Origin: Pseudo-nitzschia pungens
Taxonomy: Eukaryota; Bacillariophyta; Bacillariophyceae; Bacillariales; Bacillariaceae
Assembly (NCBI GenBank): GCA_037355855.1
Contig: CM074759.1
Span: forward strand, 3,844,001-3,908,000
DNA length: 64,000 nucleotides
Direction of reading: 5' to 3'
Every line of letters starts with the position of its first letter. The stretch's first letter is position 1. The notes below the pieces were generated by a model. The model was not told the DNA's origin. It worked only from the letters and a program-made list of their open reading frames with translations, and searched no databases. A program made the translations under genes and the position numbers. Below, piece after piece: positions 32,359-43,368 of the stretch.

Positions 32359-32793
32359 TCATGAACGCTCAGATTCGATATATGGTGGAACCTGGAGTTG
32401 CTTGATAACCATAGTCATGGCAGTGGCGGTCTGGTTGCATGGTTGCGCATGCACCCTAGATCCTGCCATCTTAGTGTTGGCGTTGGCTCCTTGCTGTATC
32501 CTGGAGACTCCAAATGCAGCTCCAAAAGCAGCAGGAGCGACGGGAAGGATTCCAGGTGCTCCAACAGGACGCGCTCCAGCAACGGCGGTGCCAGCAGCTC
32601 CAGGCGGGGGAGCGCCGGCTCCAGGGACAGCTCCAGTGGCACCGGCTCCAGCGACGGCACCGGTTCCAGCGACGGCACCGGCTCCAGCGACGGCTCCAGG
32701 TGAAGGAGCGCCGCCTCCAGCTCCGGGGACATCTCCAGCAGCGCCGGCTCCGGCGGCGGCTGCAGCGGCTTGGCTTCTAGTTTGCTTGGCCAT
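32359..32793 (-). pseudogene. Copia-2 gag N-terminal remnant
   Basis: ATG at 32793, 909 bp inside the 5' LTR in coding sense. MAKQTRSQ is followed by a low-complexity Ala/Gly/Pro stretch (about residues 9-110), then a short end resembling the start of Copia Gag before a stop at 32359. The repeats explain the open frames on both strands; only the Met start and position favour this strand. Confidence 0.5.
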
Positions 32794-33682
32794 GATTGTC
32801 TTGCTCTGATTAACTAACTTGCTTCAGTTTCTAAACCAAATTCTTTTGTGGTGGGGACTGTTTCCATCCAAGTTGTCGATCGAAGGTCTGTATCGATGAC
32901 GACCAAAAGAAAAGGTATCACGTCAGCGTTTCCGTGTCAACAGTTTCGTGCCGATGTCTTTGTGTCAACAGTTTCGTGCCGACGTCTAAAAAAGGTATCC
33001 ACATCGATGGTTCCGATTCGATGGTTGGATGGTTGGTTACGACCAAAAGAAGAATTCTATTCGGTCTTTCTGCTCTGGACCAATCGATTTGATTTTGAGA
33101 TATGACAGATCTCAGGGTTCTTGGCTTGTCCGATTCCAAATTCCCTTGGCTAAAATCAAAATCGATGGTATGGCAGATTTGAGGTTGTCTGCGCCTCGTT
33201 GAGGTTGTCTGCGCCTCATTTATTCCGTCGGATGGTCCTGACGTCATGTCCTTGTTCTGCTGGACACTGTCCAAACTGGAAAGTACGTGGGGGTCTGTCT
33301 CCACGAAAATTCTTTTCTTTTTCCAGTGTGGTTCCATCCGTGGCAAGCAAGCGTCCCCCTTGAATCCTGTAAAATAACAGGAAATCATGGACGCTGCTTT
33401 CTCCACGTCCTGCTCCTTCCCCACCGGACTGAGCCTCCATGGAGCCACCATGACGCTCAGCTACTGAATATCAATAGGTCCGCAGAGGTGGATGTGCAGA
33501 CTCCGGTCGGTTCGCGTGTCTAGGGAAGAGCTCCCCATTAACATCAGGGATCTCGCGATGTCAGCTGCTGGTCCAGTTTCAGCTGAGGTTTTACATCCAA
33601 GTGTAGGCATGGATGCCAGTGGTGATCAGCCAGCTGGGTTTCTTCACACGCTCTAGCCGGCGTCCCGGTTCGTAGTGGGTCG

Positions 33683-33701
33683 AGCGGTGGGTCTGATAAA
33701 C
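33683..33701 (-). other. Possible primer-binding site of Copia-2
   Basis: Directly inside the 5' LTR in coding sense, GTTTATCAGACCCACCGCTC resembles the TGGTATCAGAGC primer site of Copia elements that use initiator tRNA-Met. The match is partial. Confidence 0.4.
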
Positions 33702-34609
33702 TGTGTTGATATCCGCTCGTCAGCGGTCTTCGGGGAACTTAATCGTAGATATGAATTATCTCGTACTGGTCTAAAAATAGGGGAAAGCCCTAACAATAAT
33801 AATACATAAAGTCCTGGCAAATCGTGAGTCTACAGTGGACTGTTCAAGGCCTATTGCATACGCTCAAGCAATACAAAGCACTTCCCTAGAGGTACATCGG
33901 AATCGTCGTAAGGGAGGGCATGATAGGTGTGTTTATTTTAGGGTATAAAAGAAAGAGTGAATAAAAGGGAGCTGAGCCAAAGCGCTCAGCTCTGTATCGT
34001 ATCGTATCATGACAGCGCTCCGATAACTCGTATAATAACAGAGCTCTGTAGCTCTGGTACTGTATTCTATGGGTAGCGTATCGGAGTAGCGTAGCGTAGC
34101 TCCGCTTAATTAAGCTTCGCTTAATTATTAGCGATCCAATCGTATGCTAGCTCACTTATGCTAGCGCGTTGGGTAACTGTCTGGGCCCGGTATCCGGTCA
34201 TAGTACATATTATACACCAATGACCCGACCCCGGCGGTAGCATAGTATCTTAATATGATATCATGGTAGGTTAGCACCACCAGTATCTCGTAGCATTAGC
34301 AACCCTAACCCTGTAGCATTTAGCTACACCATAACAGGTGCTTTACTCGGGGTACGTACGATTGGTACAAATCGTACGCGACGGCCCTAGTAATTCTGCT
34401 AGCATCCACACTAAGCAGGATATAGGTCTGCTGCTAAGCCTGTTGCTAAGCCTGTTGCTAAGCCTGTTACTAACCATTTAGCACACAGCTCTAGCACTCA
34501 GCCCAGCACCTGTTAGTCAGTTACTGGAGGCTGCTGCCAGTAGCCCCAGTACACTCTCCTACACAGGAGCCTTAGCACAGATCATAGCACCACCTTGAAT
34601 ATCTTCATA
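33702..34609 (-). repeat. Copia-2 LTR, right copy (5' LTR in coding sense)
   Basis: Almost identical to 25451-26382 apart from two fewer 12-bp units and one base change noticed. Followed by the TGGA duplicate and the rest of the 181-bp array. Confidence 0.88.
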
Positions 34610-35010
34610 TGGAATCATACAAATATGAACCAGATTCACTCAGATATATGATTTGGTGGAATTTTCTAGCGCATTCTCCAGTACTGGACCAAATGTTCAT
34701 TAATCGGTGTTGACATCTAAACTATCAATGATTTTTGAATACTTCTTTTTCAATACTCTAGCCCATGCATATATTGAGTAATATTCACACTGGAATCCTA
34801 CAAATATGAACCAGATTCACTCAGATATATGATTTGGTGGAATTTTCTAGCGCATTCTCCAGTACTGGACCAAATGTTCATTAATCAGTGTTGACATCTA
34901 AACTATCAATGATTTTTGAATACTTCTTTTTCAATACTCTTGCCCATGCATATATTGAGTAATATTCACACTGGAATCCTACAAATATGAACCAGATTCA
35001 CTCAGATATC
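34610..35010. repeat. 181-bp tandem array, right part
   Basis: Continuation of 25005-25450 after the Copia insertion. The last copy breaks off at TCAGATATCAGG near 35010. Confidence 0.9.
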
Positions 35011-35184
35011 AGGATAAGTTGCTATTCTGTGGATTCACTGAAATGTCTGGTGTCTGTCTGTCGTCCGATGTCTGTCTGTCGTCCGTTTTAATGTGCAAAA
35101 TTTCGCACATAGGTGCAAAACGTAAGAATCTGCGTAACGAAAGCGAAATTTCGTTACGTTATTTCGCTGCGTGCCCAATCGCTA

Positions 35185-35790
35185 ATTTTTAGGCCTTTTT
35201 CGCGGAAGATACCCTTAATAGGTATGAAACATATGATTGATTTAGTTCGTAAATTAATTTAATTAATTACTCTACTAATAGTGATTACTACCATTACAAC
35301 CACTAAGGTTTACTACCACTACTACAAATTACAATACTATCACCATTTTTCATCATACCAAAAGGAACCTGGATTTTCTTTCTCAGAACAAAACACAACA
35401 ATCCCAAAAGGATTGCATACAAGTTAACACTAATATCATTGATAGTAGAATGAGACAAGACATTTCATATTCATAACATGTAGTTGCTAATAATTTTATC
35501 GGACTTCTAGCTAAGTTCCTTTTGTTACCTCCTCCTTATTAATTTTTGGAAGAATTATTACTACGTACTGGTAGCAGCATGCATTAGTGATAGGACTTTA
35601 TCATGTTCTACTGTAAGTTACTGTAGTAATAATTTTTGAAAGAATTATTACTACGGTGTGTTGTGTGTTTACTGCATGCATTAGTGATGGGCCTCCATCA
35701 CGATAAATTAAAATTAAATTAATTTACGAACTAAATCAATCATATGTTTCATACCTATTAAGGGTATCTTCCGCGAAAAAGGCCTAAAAA
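35185..35790. mobile_element. Non-coding TIR element inside the hAT right arm
   Basis: Ends GGCCTTTTTCGCGGAAGATA and its inverse (35195-35265 against 35705-35785) give inverted repeats of about 75 bp. The contents are AT-rich with duplicated stretches (GGAAGAATTATTACTACG, GCATGCATTAGTGAT). The left hAT terminus is continuous at the matching place, which shows that this block was inserted. Boundaries are within about 5 bp. Confidence 0.75.
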
Positions 35791-36082
35791 TAGGCTTCAA
35801 TTTTGTATCAGTAATAGATAACTTTAGACTCGTTCAAAACCTCATTATTATTGGATATTCTTGTTTAAAACAGTTTAAACTATAATGCAGGTATTTGAAA
35901 TATAGATTAGAATTGATTTTTGATAGAGTTGTTACTATCTGAAGTTAAGGTATTTTAACTAGTGTTTGTTAGTTAAAAACAAATTGAAAAAAAAAATGAG
36001 GGGACAGGTTTTGCTATTTGTGCCACGCATAGGTAATTTTTTTTCTCGCGCAGTGGCATACCCCCTCTTATTATGACCCCTG
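35790..36082. repeat. hAT right terminal inverted repeat
   Basis: Inverse of 18274-18600, ending CCCCTG at 36082, followed by the GTTAGTAC duplicate. Confidence 0.9.
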
Positions 36083-36254
36083 GTTAGTACTACCGTACGG
36101 TACACGTATTTTCTTTTGAGATTGAAATTCGCCCTGAAATACGAAGCAAACCTTACCTTACTGTACTTCTTCAAAGGTTTTACTGGGCCATCCAATGGTT
36201 TTATTTTCGCGCGGTTTTTGAGGACCGCGCGAAAAGTTATAACCGTTAAAACCG

Positions 36255-36460
36255 GTATAAATTTTTTAGACGCATAACTATGCGTCTAATATTAGACGCA
36301 TAACCCACGATTATGCGTCTACGCATATCTATGCGTCTAAAAAAAATTTAGACGCATAACATAACTTATGCGTCTAAAACATGTACTAACGTGTGTACAA
36401 TTCTACAGAGTTATGCGTCTAAAACTTTTTTAGACGCACAACTGGTCCAAATTAGCGTAG
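36255..36460. repeat. Left subterminal palindromic repeats (TTAGACGCATAA family)
   Basis: At least ten occurrences of AGACGCATA or its inverse, many paired as short hairpins. They probably bind the transposase; this is inference from position. Confidence 0.8.
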
Positions 36461-36489
36461 AACTCAGTAGTAAACTGAAGAATTTTTAG

Positions 36490-36965
36490 ACGCATAACGC
36501 AAAAACACGCTGAACTCGAAATCAGCAACCCAAAGCAAGACGCACTAACTTGCTGCAACTCAGAATAATACGGTAAGATTACCAATACCGTAAGACACAC
36601 TAACTCGCTGCAACTCAAAAAAATAAGAGGAGGAATAACGTAAGACACAATAACGTAAGACACACTAACTCGCTGCAACTCAAAATCAAACACACTAACT
36701 CGCTGCAACTCAAAATCAGACATCAGACACACTAACTCGGCGGAATTCAAAATCAGAAACACCAACTCGTCGGAACTCAATCAGACACACCAACTCGTCG
36801 GAACTCGGAAAAATATGACACACAAAACGATGGCAACCTATCCTGATCTAAAACAATCTGGATTACAGCGATACAGTCCATACAGAAACATTGATCTAGG
36901 ATAAACTGGAGTTCAGAAACATTGATCTAGGATAAACTGGAGTACAGCGATACAGTCCATGGTTC
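36490..36965. repeat. Short direct repeats in Harbinger left arm
   Basis: At 36490-36800 a degenerate 30-40 bp unit around CACACTAACTCGCTGCAACT is repeated about nine times. At 36860-36960 ACAGCGATACAGTCCAT and AACATTGATCTAGGATAAAC are each duplicated. No coding is claimed. Confidence 0.7.
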
Positions 36966-37054
36966 ACTTACTACCTCTCTAACAATCTGATCCGAACCAC
37001 CTTACCTAACCTCACTTCACCTCCCCTCAATCCGGTCCCGTCGGAAAATTGAAC

Positions 37055-37846
37055 ATGGTAAGAATATCGCTACGCGCTGGAGTGGGCGCCGAAGCGTCAA
37101 TCTTAACAAAATTCATCAAGCCGGAACAGTCGTGCCCACGTAAAGATCACCGAAGCTGTGTTGTTTTGGACAGCAAATTTGAAGAGAACGGAAAGAAGTT
37201 CTATCGGTTTAGGTACGCTTGCGATCCATCAGGCCAGCTCATGCATGGATTACGCCATTGGGTCAAGATTACGAAAGAAGGCAGTCCAGCTCATTACTTT
37301 GAAGACGGGCAAAGAGCACAAGAGAGATCATCTGATGCCGCATTTCAAGAGCCAAAAGTAAAATGGAAAAACTCCCTTGCGAGAAAATTGCTCTACAAGG
37401 ACATGAAGGATAGGATTGTGCCTCTTGAAGCAGGAAGCCTAACGTTGAAGGAAATATATTTGATGCGTCCAGAATACGCTGAGTATGCGCACGAAAAGTT
37501 CTCTTCTCGAGTTTCAGCCCTCCGGAAGAGCATCAAGAAGAGCATATCAAGGGCCGAAGAAGATAAAGCTGCTTTCGATTTGTACGTCCAAAACAACAAA
37601 ATATCTTATTACAGCCACAAAGGCTATACGGAATGGCAGGGCTCTCAATCTCAGCAATTGCTACGAAAAGACATAGCCGAAGGACTTGTGGACCAGATGA
37701 AGAAAATGGAGTTATGGAAGTCTCGGGAAGAATACCATGGGGAGTATCCGTTGAATGTATTTCGTGACAAAGTCCATCAAGAGATCAGTACAGCGAAGTA
37801 CCTTTACACCTTGAGAGTAAAGGGCAAGCAATACAAAAGTAGTTGA
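37055..37846 (+). CDS. Harbinger-borne gene A, hypothetical 263-aa protein
   Basis: Frame intact from the ATG at 37055. The upstream in-frame TTG at 37049 is not preferred. The protein is basic and mostly helical. Visible blocks are SCVVLDSKFEENGKKFYRF (residues about 35-55), a charged central helix around SALRKSIKKSISRAEEDKAA, and a C-terminus KSREEYHGEYPLNVFRDKVH that looks conserved in type (aromatic and acidic pairs before a basic tail). I recognise no family. Harbinger elements usually carry a second DNA-binding protein (Myb/SANT-like) that brings the transposase to DNA. This could fill that role, but I see no clear Myb tryptophan pattern. It is the only undamaged gene of the element. 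Confidence 0.55.
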   Translation: MVRISLRAGVGAEASILTKFIKPEQSCPRKDHRSCVVLDSKFEENGKKFYRFRYACDPSGQLMHGLRHWVKITKEGSPAHYFEDGQRAQERSSDAAFQEPKVKWKNSLARKLLYKDMKDRIVPLEAGSLTLKEIYLMRPEYAEYAHEKFSSRVSALRKSIKKSISRAEEDKAAFDLYVQNNKISYYSHKGYTEWQGSQSQQLLRKDIAEGLVDQMKKMELWKSREEYHGEYPLNVFRDKVHQEISTAKYLYTLRVKGKQYKSS

Positions 37847-38070
37847 GCTAAGTGTAGTCTAGTGTAGTCTAGCGTAGAGTAGAAAGCCCAGCGTAGAGTA
37901 AAATATATATATGATCTATAGTAAACGAATCATGAACCAATCATGTAATTTTCCAACTCAGCAAGGAGGAAACTAGCTTCTTCCAATGTTTTGATCGGAT
38001 CAAGCGATGAAGAGCTTAGCGAGTCATCAACAGAGTGGAATGAACTGGTTTCAACATTATTATCTTGGAG

Positions 38071-40522
38071 TCATTCTGCCAACGGAGTTCGAAGGTTGGG
38101 CGCAGGAGCCCCTTGCTTAGGAGGCATCGGAGGGTACTCTGCAATAGGGATCGGTGAAACAGGGATCAGAGAAGAGTTTTCTGCACGGATCGGTGAAGAG
38201 ATTGGTGTGACATGATGATCTACAAATTCATACGGATTTGGTACAGTATATTTTTCGTATTGTTTACTCCCCTTAAATTCAAGTACTTCTCCAATTTCGC
38301 ACATCACCGAGTAAGGGATTTGGGCCATGGCACAATCGTGGGCGGGCTCCTTCTGAGAACGCTTGTCCTTGTTCTTCTTATCCATGCGCTCAGCTAAATC
38401 AAAGGCTTTGTTCTTTTGTTTCTTGAGTTCTTGTACACTTCGACTCTTTTCTCGTTGTGCCCTGCGAAGTTGGGCTTCGTCAGATTTATTCTTTGCCTTT
38501 TGGACCAAAGCTGCCCGCTCAGCTGCTTCACTCGGGTTTGGGGCAATCTGGGCTGCGTCGGCTAGCTCCGTCAAAAAATCATTGTCCACACGCTGAGCCT
38601 GGTCTAACTCTCTTTGTCGAGCGTGGTCATCCTGCTCTAACTCAAGTTGTCGAGCGAGCTCAGCCTCGCGGCGTCGAGCAAGCTCAGCCTGCTCTAACTC
38701 GTACTGGTGGCGTCGAGCAAGCTCAGCCTGCTCTAACTCGTACTGGTGGCGTCGAGCTTGCTCAGCCTGCTCTAACTCGTACTGGTGGCATCGAGCTTGC
38801 TCAGCCTGCTCACGACGTCAAGCTTGCTCAGCCTGCTCTAACTCTCTCTGACGTCGAGCACGCTCAAACTGCTCCATCTTCTCTCTATGAAGTCGAGCTT
38901 GCTCAGCCTGCTTCATCTGCCATCGGGCATACTCTTCCTTCTCTGCCTCTCTCTGACGTCAAGCACGCTCAGCCTCCTCCATTCTCTGACGTCGAGCACG
39001 CTCAGCCTCCTGTCGAGCACGCTCAGCCTCCTGTCGAGCACGCTCAGCCTCCTGTCGAGCACGCTGAGCCTCCTCCCTCATCTTAGCCTCAATGTGCTCA
39101 TCTTCTAACAAAGGTAATAAAGTGATGTGAGAAAATTCAGTTTACTTTATACTGTGTAAGAATATCCAACATTGATCTACCACGCACCTCCCATACCTTC
39201 ATCATCATTGCCAAATGAAAGCGAACCCCACTGTTTGATGCAGCCTTCAATGTCCTCATTGATAGAAGATTCTACTTGGATGTCTACGATGCTCTGCTCG
39301 ACAGCAATCTCATAAGAAACAAATGGTAAAAGTTGGCTTGTTTTCCCTGAGAATTCGGTTTGGCATACACCAAAATGTCGCTTGAGTTTCAAGCCATGGG
39401 AATCATCAAAACCATCATTGAAGAACTGATTTGTAACAGTCATTCCATGCGGGAACTTATAGTAGCGGACAACAGTTTGTCTTCCTTCAGTATTCATGCG
39501 GGTTCGAAAGACCTCGTAACTTTCGTAAGTCTTCTGGCATCGTGGCACCATTTTTTCTGTTTTTTTGATTCTGTCATGTCCATGCAGAGCCTATCAATAT
39601 CTTCAGTTAGAAAGAACGGTTGTAGTGGAGAGCGGATAAAGACACCCCTTCGATCCTCACTCAGCCAGGCTTCGTACATTATAGGTTGAGTTGAGCGAAA
39701 GTCGCGTATGTCGATGACAGGTTGATGGATTGTGATCTTTTCCATTCTTTTCGAAACCATTCCAGATGAAGCTGGATAAGAAACACGAACATCTCGAGTC
39801 AGCATTACCTGGATGCCTTGGTGTGCTTCAGGCTGTTCTAAGTTGATCTGAAGCTTTTCAGATGTCTCTTCATCGCCATTGCAAATACTTCGGCTTCGAG
39901 CACTCATGGTCACCGGAGTTGAGGCGAATCTAGTGGACTTGGGGGTCGTCTTGGGGGTCGTCTTGGGGGTCGTCTTGGGGGTCGTCTTGGGGGTCGTCTT
40001 GGGAGTCGTCTTGGGAGTCGTCTTGGACGGAGGTCTAGAGAGGAGTTTAGGTGACTTGCTGGATGCCTCCCGTGAGTGGAACAGATCCCTTCTAGGTTGC
40101 GTCTCGCTGTCGCTGTCTATGTCACTGTCACTTTCTGAAGCCACACTTTCCGAAGCCACACTTTCCGAAGCCACACTTTTCGAAGCCACACTTTCCAAAG
40201 CAACACTTTCCGAAGCAACACCTCCCGAGGTCACACTTCCTGTAACTCCCTTTGGAAACAATTTTCAGGGGATATTGGTAAACTCACCCTTTTTCTCCAG
40301 CTTTCTCCAATAATTTACTATATTGGGAATCTGCGTCCGCGCTTCTGATTTCGGAAGACCGTAAAGTTCTTTATTGCCGTCAAGGATTTTCTGGAGCACT
40401 CTATTTGACCTGTCTTTGCAAACTTTGTCAATCCCTCCCTCTGCAATGATATCGAGGTAAAGTCTTTGTCGGACAAAAAAAAATGGTAGAGATGATTGTT
40501 GTCCGCGCCGATCGACTGTCAT
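38071..40522 (-). pseudogene. Harbinger-borne gene B: coiled-coil protein, broken
   Basis: Minus strand from the ATG at 40522. An N-terminal helical domain (IPNIVNYWRKLEKKGE) ends at a GGTGAGT that could be a splice donor. Next come Ser-Val-Ala-Ser-Glu repeats (40130-40240), a 12-bp repeat encoding KTTP (39943-40025), a beta-rich middle (39494-39900), and a frame change at 39494-39551 that may be an intron or a frameshift. Downstream a long Arg/Glu/Gln coiled coil (RQEAERA units, 38590-39100) leads to the stop at 38071. Two repeat units have TGA where sister units have CGA (near 38819 and 38960), so this copy is probably inactive. Function unknown; the coiled coil suggests oligomerisation. 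It might be two genes. Confidence 0.5.
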
Positions 40523-41613
40523 CTGATATTATGAAATGAGAATCGCGAAGCAAAAACGCAACACATTTCTTCAGCCGCTACTTTCCTAGTAAACCTTGGA
40601 CCACCATCAGCTTAGTGTACGGCGGAATACTTCTTATTCCTTCTTTCTCTTGTTCAATCCGGCATTGCACTGCTCAATGTAATCCACGATGAAAGGGCTG
40701 TTACTTCTTTTCCTTCTTTTCGTATGGTAAGGTTACCGTAGTCTTGCTTCAACCAAGTTTTTGATTACTGGAAATTACTCCTAATAAGCAGCTGTCAAAC
40801 GGTAAACCTTACGGTAGATTATTGAAAATAATAACTTCTCACCAGCTGTCATCAGTATGTGCATCTGATCGTGGATTGTCAACGTGGTACGTAATTAAGA
40901 TTACTTCGTAAATTTTACTGTGCGCAGAGGGCCGTGATACGGTGGGAGAGCAAGTCAGGCCGTGATGCGGTAGGAGAGCAAGCCAGCTATAGCCAAAGTT
41001 TTTTTAAGCATACCAGTTTTGGTATGTACCGTACTGATAAACCTTACTCAACGGGCCGACTGAGTTTTCACATGTACCGGTAAGATTACGGTAACTTAAG
41101 ACTTACTGGTTCGTGTTGATACATAGTGATACTCAACGCGCCTACTGAATTTTCACGATTGCTTTGTTTTAAAACAAAATTGTTGATACCGGTACCGGTA
41201 CGTCCACGACGGTCTGTTGTAAGGTTACTTACATACTTAATACTTATTGTGACTGATACTCATACGTAACTTACTCAACGGGCCTTACGTACAATCATGT
41301 TGGGATGTCCATGACGGAATCCCGTGTCTGTTGTTTTTTTGCGTTCTTTCTACAACCATGTAGTTGCCAATTGCAACATACCGGCATGTGGATTTGTATT
41401 CTGCTATGGAATTGTGATTCCCACAAAGAACTTGTGCTTCCCACGATGAACTTGTAATTCCCAAGATGAACTTGTTTTATTTCAAGGTTGGCTATGCTAT
41501 AGCGGTAGTACGTCAAATGATTCTTCACAAGCTGTGCAAGCATCAGGTGCTGTGTGATATTTTCGCTTTTCTTCAGCGTTCACACTCTGGCCTCATAATG
41601 TAGAATTCTCATC
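40523..41613. other. Intergenic region in Harbinger element
   Basis: About 1.1 kb between divergent genes B and C. It is rich in AAGGTTAC / GTAACCTTAC-type motifs and in ACGGTA / TACCGT. I see no further gene. It may act as a bidirectional promoter. Confidence 0.5.
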
Positions 41614-42810
41614 ATGTCATCCTCATCCGAGAACAGCCTCGAGGGGCTGACGGATCAACAGTTGCAAACGATTCTACGAACCTGTAAGGGCACTGACCTG
41701 GAAAGGAAAGCTGAGATTGAAGTGTTGGCTAGGTGCAAACGCGAAAACGATGTTCCTTTCGAGATCAACAAATCGCTGGAAGCTTCTGATGACTCATCAG
41801 AACGCAGCAATGAGTTTGATAGGGCTATCACCAAGCTTAGTATGATCATCACCAAAACCGAAGAAGTCAGAGAAGCATGTATTGAGACAGTTTCCCGTGT
41901 CTTGGACGAGTTGAAAACTGCCGCGGACGCCGTTGAAGAAAGCATCACGAAGGCGAAGCTTTGCAAGAAGAAGCGGGCTTCGCAATCGCCACCCATCAAC
42001 AAGAAGAAAGCAGTGAAGACCGACCCGACCGACGATGAAGCAAAGACCGACGCTCAAGTAAAGACCTACCGGTACATGGTAAATATCCCAGATGACATCG
42101 ATTTTATGGAGAATCAGAGGAGACCTCCAAAAATTGGTCTAGACTACGAGAGGGTAATGGATCAAAACTTCGGCAATTCCCGTTGTAACAGTCTTACACC
42201 TGGAAGTGCCGTCAATCTTTTTTCGAAATCCAGGTGGGTTTACGATCCCCACAAACTATCGTCTTTCAACCTAAGCAACAAACCCGAATGAAAGCTTGTC
42301 CCTAATGCTAGCATAGCCATGTACGCATTTTACAAATCGATGCCACAACCCAAGCCAAAGAAGTGCAATCTGGAAAGAATGAACACAATTGTGGAGAGTA
42401 ACAAGGACGTCACGACCACTGAGTCGTCTATTGATTACTTTATGTCCCAGTTCCCACAAATGAGAAAAATAAGCAGCATTGATTTGTGCGGACTGCTTAC
42501 ATCTCAGCCTGGAGATGGGGAAGTCTTGCATGACCCTACCCAGAACACTGTCGTCGTCTTTTGGTTGGGGGGTAACTATTTGAGATACCACTTTATGTTG
42601 TTCAATGCCAGGAAATCTCTGTTCCTCCCGATGTATGGTTGGGATGGTATTTATGTTGGCAAAAACGTCCTCGATGATGCTCTCCTTAGGAATGAGAAAG
42701 AGGTTCTCCGTGTTCTGGCACCTCATATTTGCAACAATAAGAATGCCTCCAATCATCCACCGATTTTTGTTGGTGCATGGCAGCTTGATTGTGAGGATGA
42801 GGATGTTTGA
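41614..42810 (+). pseudogene. Harbinger-borne gene C, hypothetical, single in-frame stop
   Basis: ATG at 41614 opens a frame of 398 codons that continues in register to the stop at 42808, broken only by a TGA at 42289. The first half is acidic and helical, with a basic nuclear-type stretch KLCKKKRASQSPPINKKK near residues 121-138. The second half is hydrophobic and beta-like (NTVVVFWLGGNYLRYHFMLF, PMYGWDGIYVGK). I do not recognise a family. If the TGA was CGA, the only lesion is one C-to-T change. It is divergent from gene B and convergent with the transposase. Confidence 0.5.
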
Positions 42811-42879
42811 TCAAAAGAGTTTTTTCCTTGATATAAGCGGTCTGAAAATGTCCCGTCAAGAGTGGTTGAGAGTGGTTGA

Positions 42880-43310
42880 GTCACTGACAAGGATGTTCCT
42901 TTCCCCGGCAAGTTCGAAAATGTTCCGTTGTTCCTCAGTAAGATAGCTTGTCTGTTCTTCACTTTCGGTGATATACTTTCACGTCCGACCATTTTCCACT
43001 GAGTTTCCCTATTCTCTCTTCACTTTCAAATATCAAGTCCGAACATGTTCTGCTGTTCCCCGGCAAGATACCTTGCCTGTTCTATCTTCACTTATGGTGA
43101 TATATTTCCCGCTGAGCTTCCCTGTTCCGCTGTTCCCTGGCAAGATACCTTGCCTGTTTTTTCTTATATTTTCAACTCGGAACATGTTCCACTGTTCCCC
43201 GGCAAGATACCTTGCCTGTTCTTCACTTTCGGTGATATAATATCGTCCGAACATGTTCCGCTGTTCCACGACAAGATACCTTGTCTGTTCTTTCTTCACT
43301 TCATTATAAT
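42880..43310. repeat. Degenerate 60-80 bp tandem repeats
   Basis: Four to five copies built on GAACATGTTCCGCTGTTCCC, CGGCAAGATACCTTGCCTGT and TTCACTTTCGGTGATAT. GGCAAGATACCTTGCC is itself palindromic. Located between gene C and the transposase ends; could act in termination or binding. Function unknown. Confidence 0.7.
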
Positions 43311-43368
43311 CTATTAAAAAATTTCATACTTTACTTCTCCGTTAGGTAGAACAATTATAGCAGCTTAT

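Larger units (their letters stand above)
25451..34609 (-). mobile_element. Copia-type LTR retrotransposon (Copia-2), degenerate interior, inserted in the 181-bp array
   Basis: LTRs at 25451-26382 (932 bp) and 33702-34609 (908 bp), flanked by the 4-bp duplication TGGA (25447-25450, 34610-34613). The LTRs differ by a 24-bp length change in a 12-bp repeat (CTGTTGCTAAGC) and one base that I noticed, so insertion is recent. Coding remnants run on the minus strand: gag start (32793), protease region (31450-30349), pre-RT linker (29316-28699) and RNase H end (27409-27185). The reverse-transcriptase core is not found. Element ends TATG...CACA in coding sense are slightly unusual; the boundary may be off by 2 bp. 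Confidence 0.88.
18274..36082. mobile_element. Large hAT transposon with nested Copia and TIR-element insertions
   Basis: Termini CAGGGGTCATAATAAG (18274) and its inverse ending at 36082 match the CAGRG-type ends of hAT elements. An exact 8-bp target duplication GTTAGTAC lies at 18266-18273 and 36083-36090. The terminal inverted repeats continue, with gaps, for more than 300 bp (18274-18615 against 35785-36082, then 35090-35180 across a TIR insertion). The transposase gene is intact on the minus strand. Total 17.8 kb; about 8 kb after removing the Copia element and the TIR element. Tandem arrays of 192, 185 and 181 bp flank the gene. Confidence 0.93.

Noticed and set aside
32207..32809. Plus-strand 200-codon Ala/Pro/Gly-rich frame
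   Set aside because: Antisense to the low-complexity gag start of Copia-2; GC-rich repeats keep several frames open.
38457..39086. Plus-strand frame with VEQAQPALTRTGG repeats
   Set aside because: Antisense of the coiled-coil gene B repeats; repeat periods divisible by three open several frames.
40200..40264. A definite 39-bp intron in gene B
   Set aside because: GTGAGT and a nearby AG exist, but so short an intron is doubtful and a simple stop codon explains the break as well.
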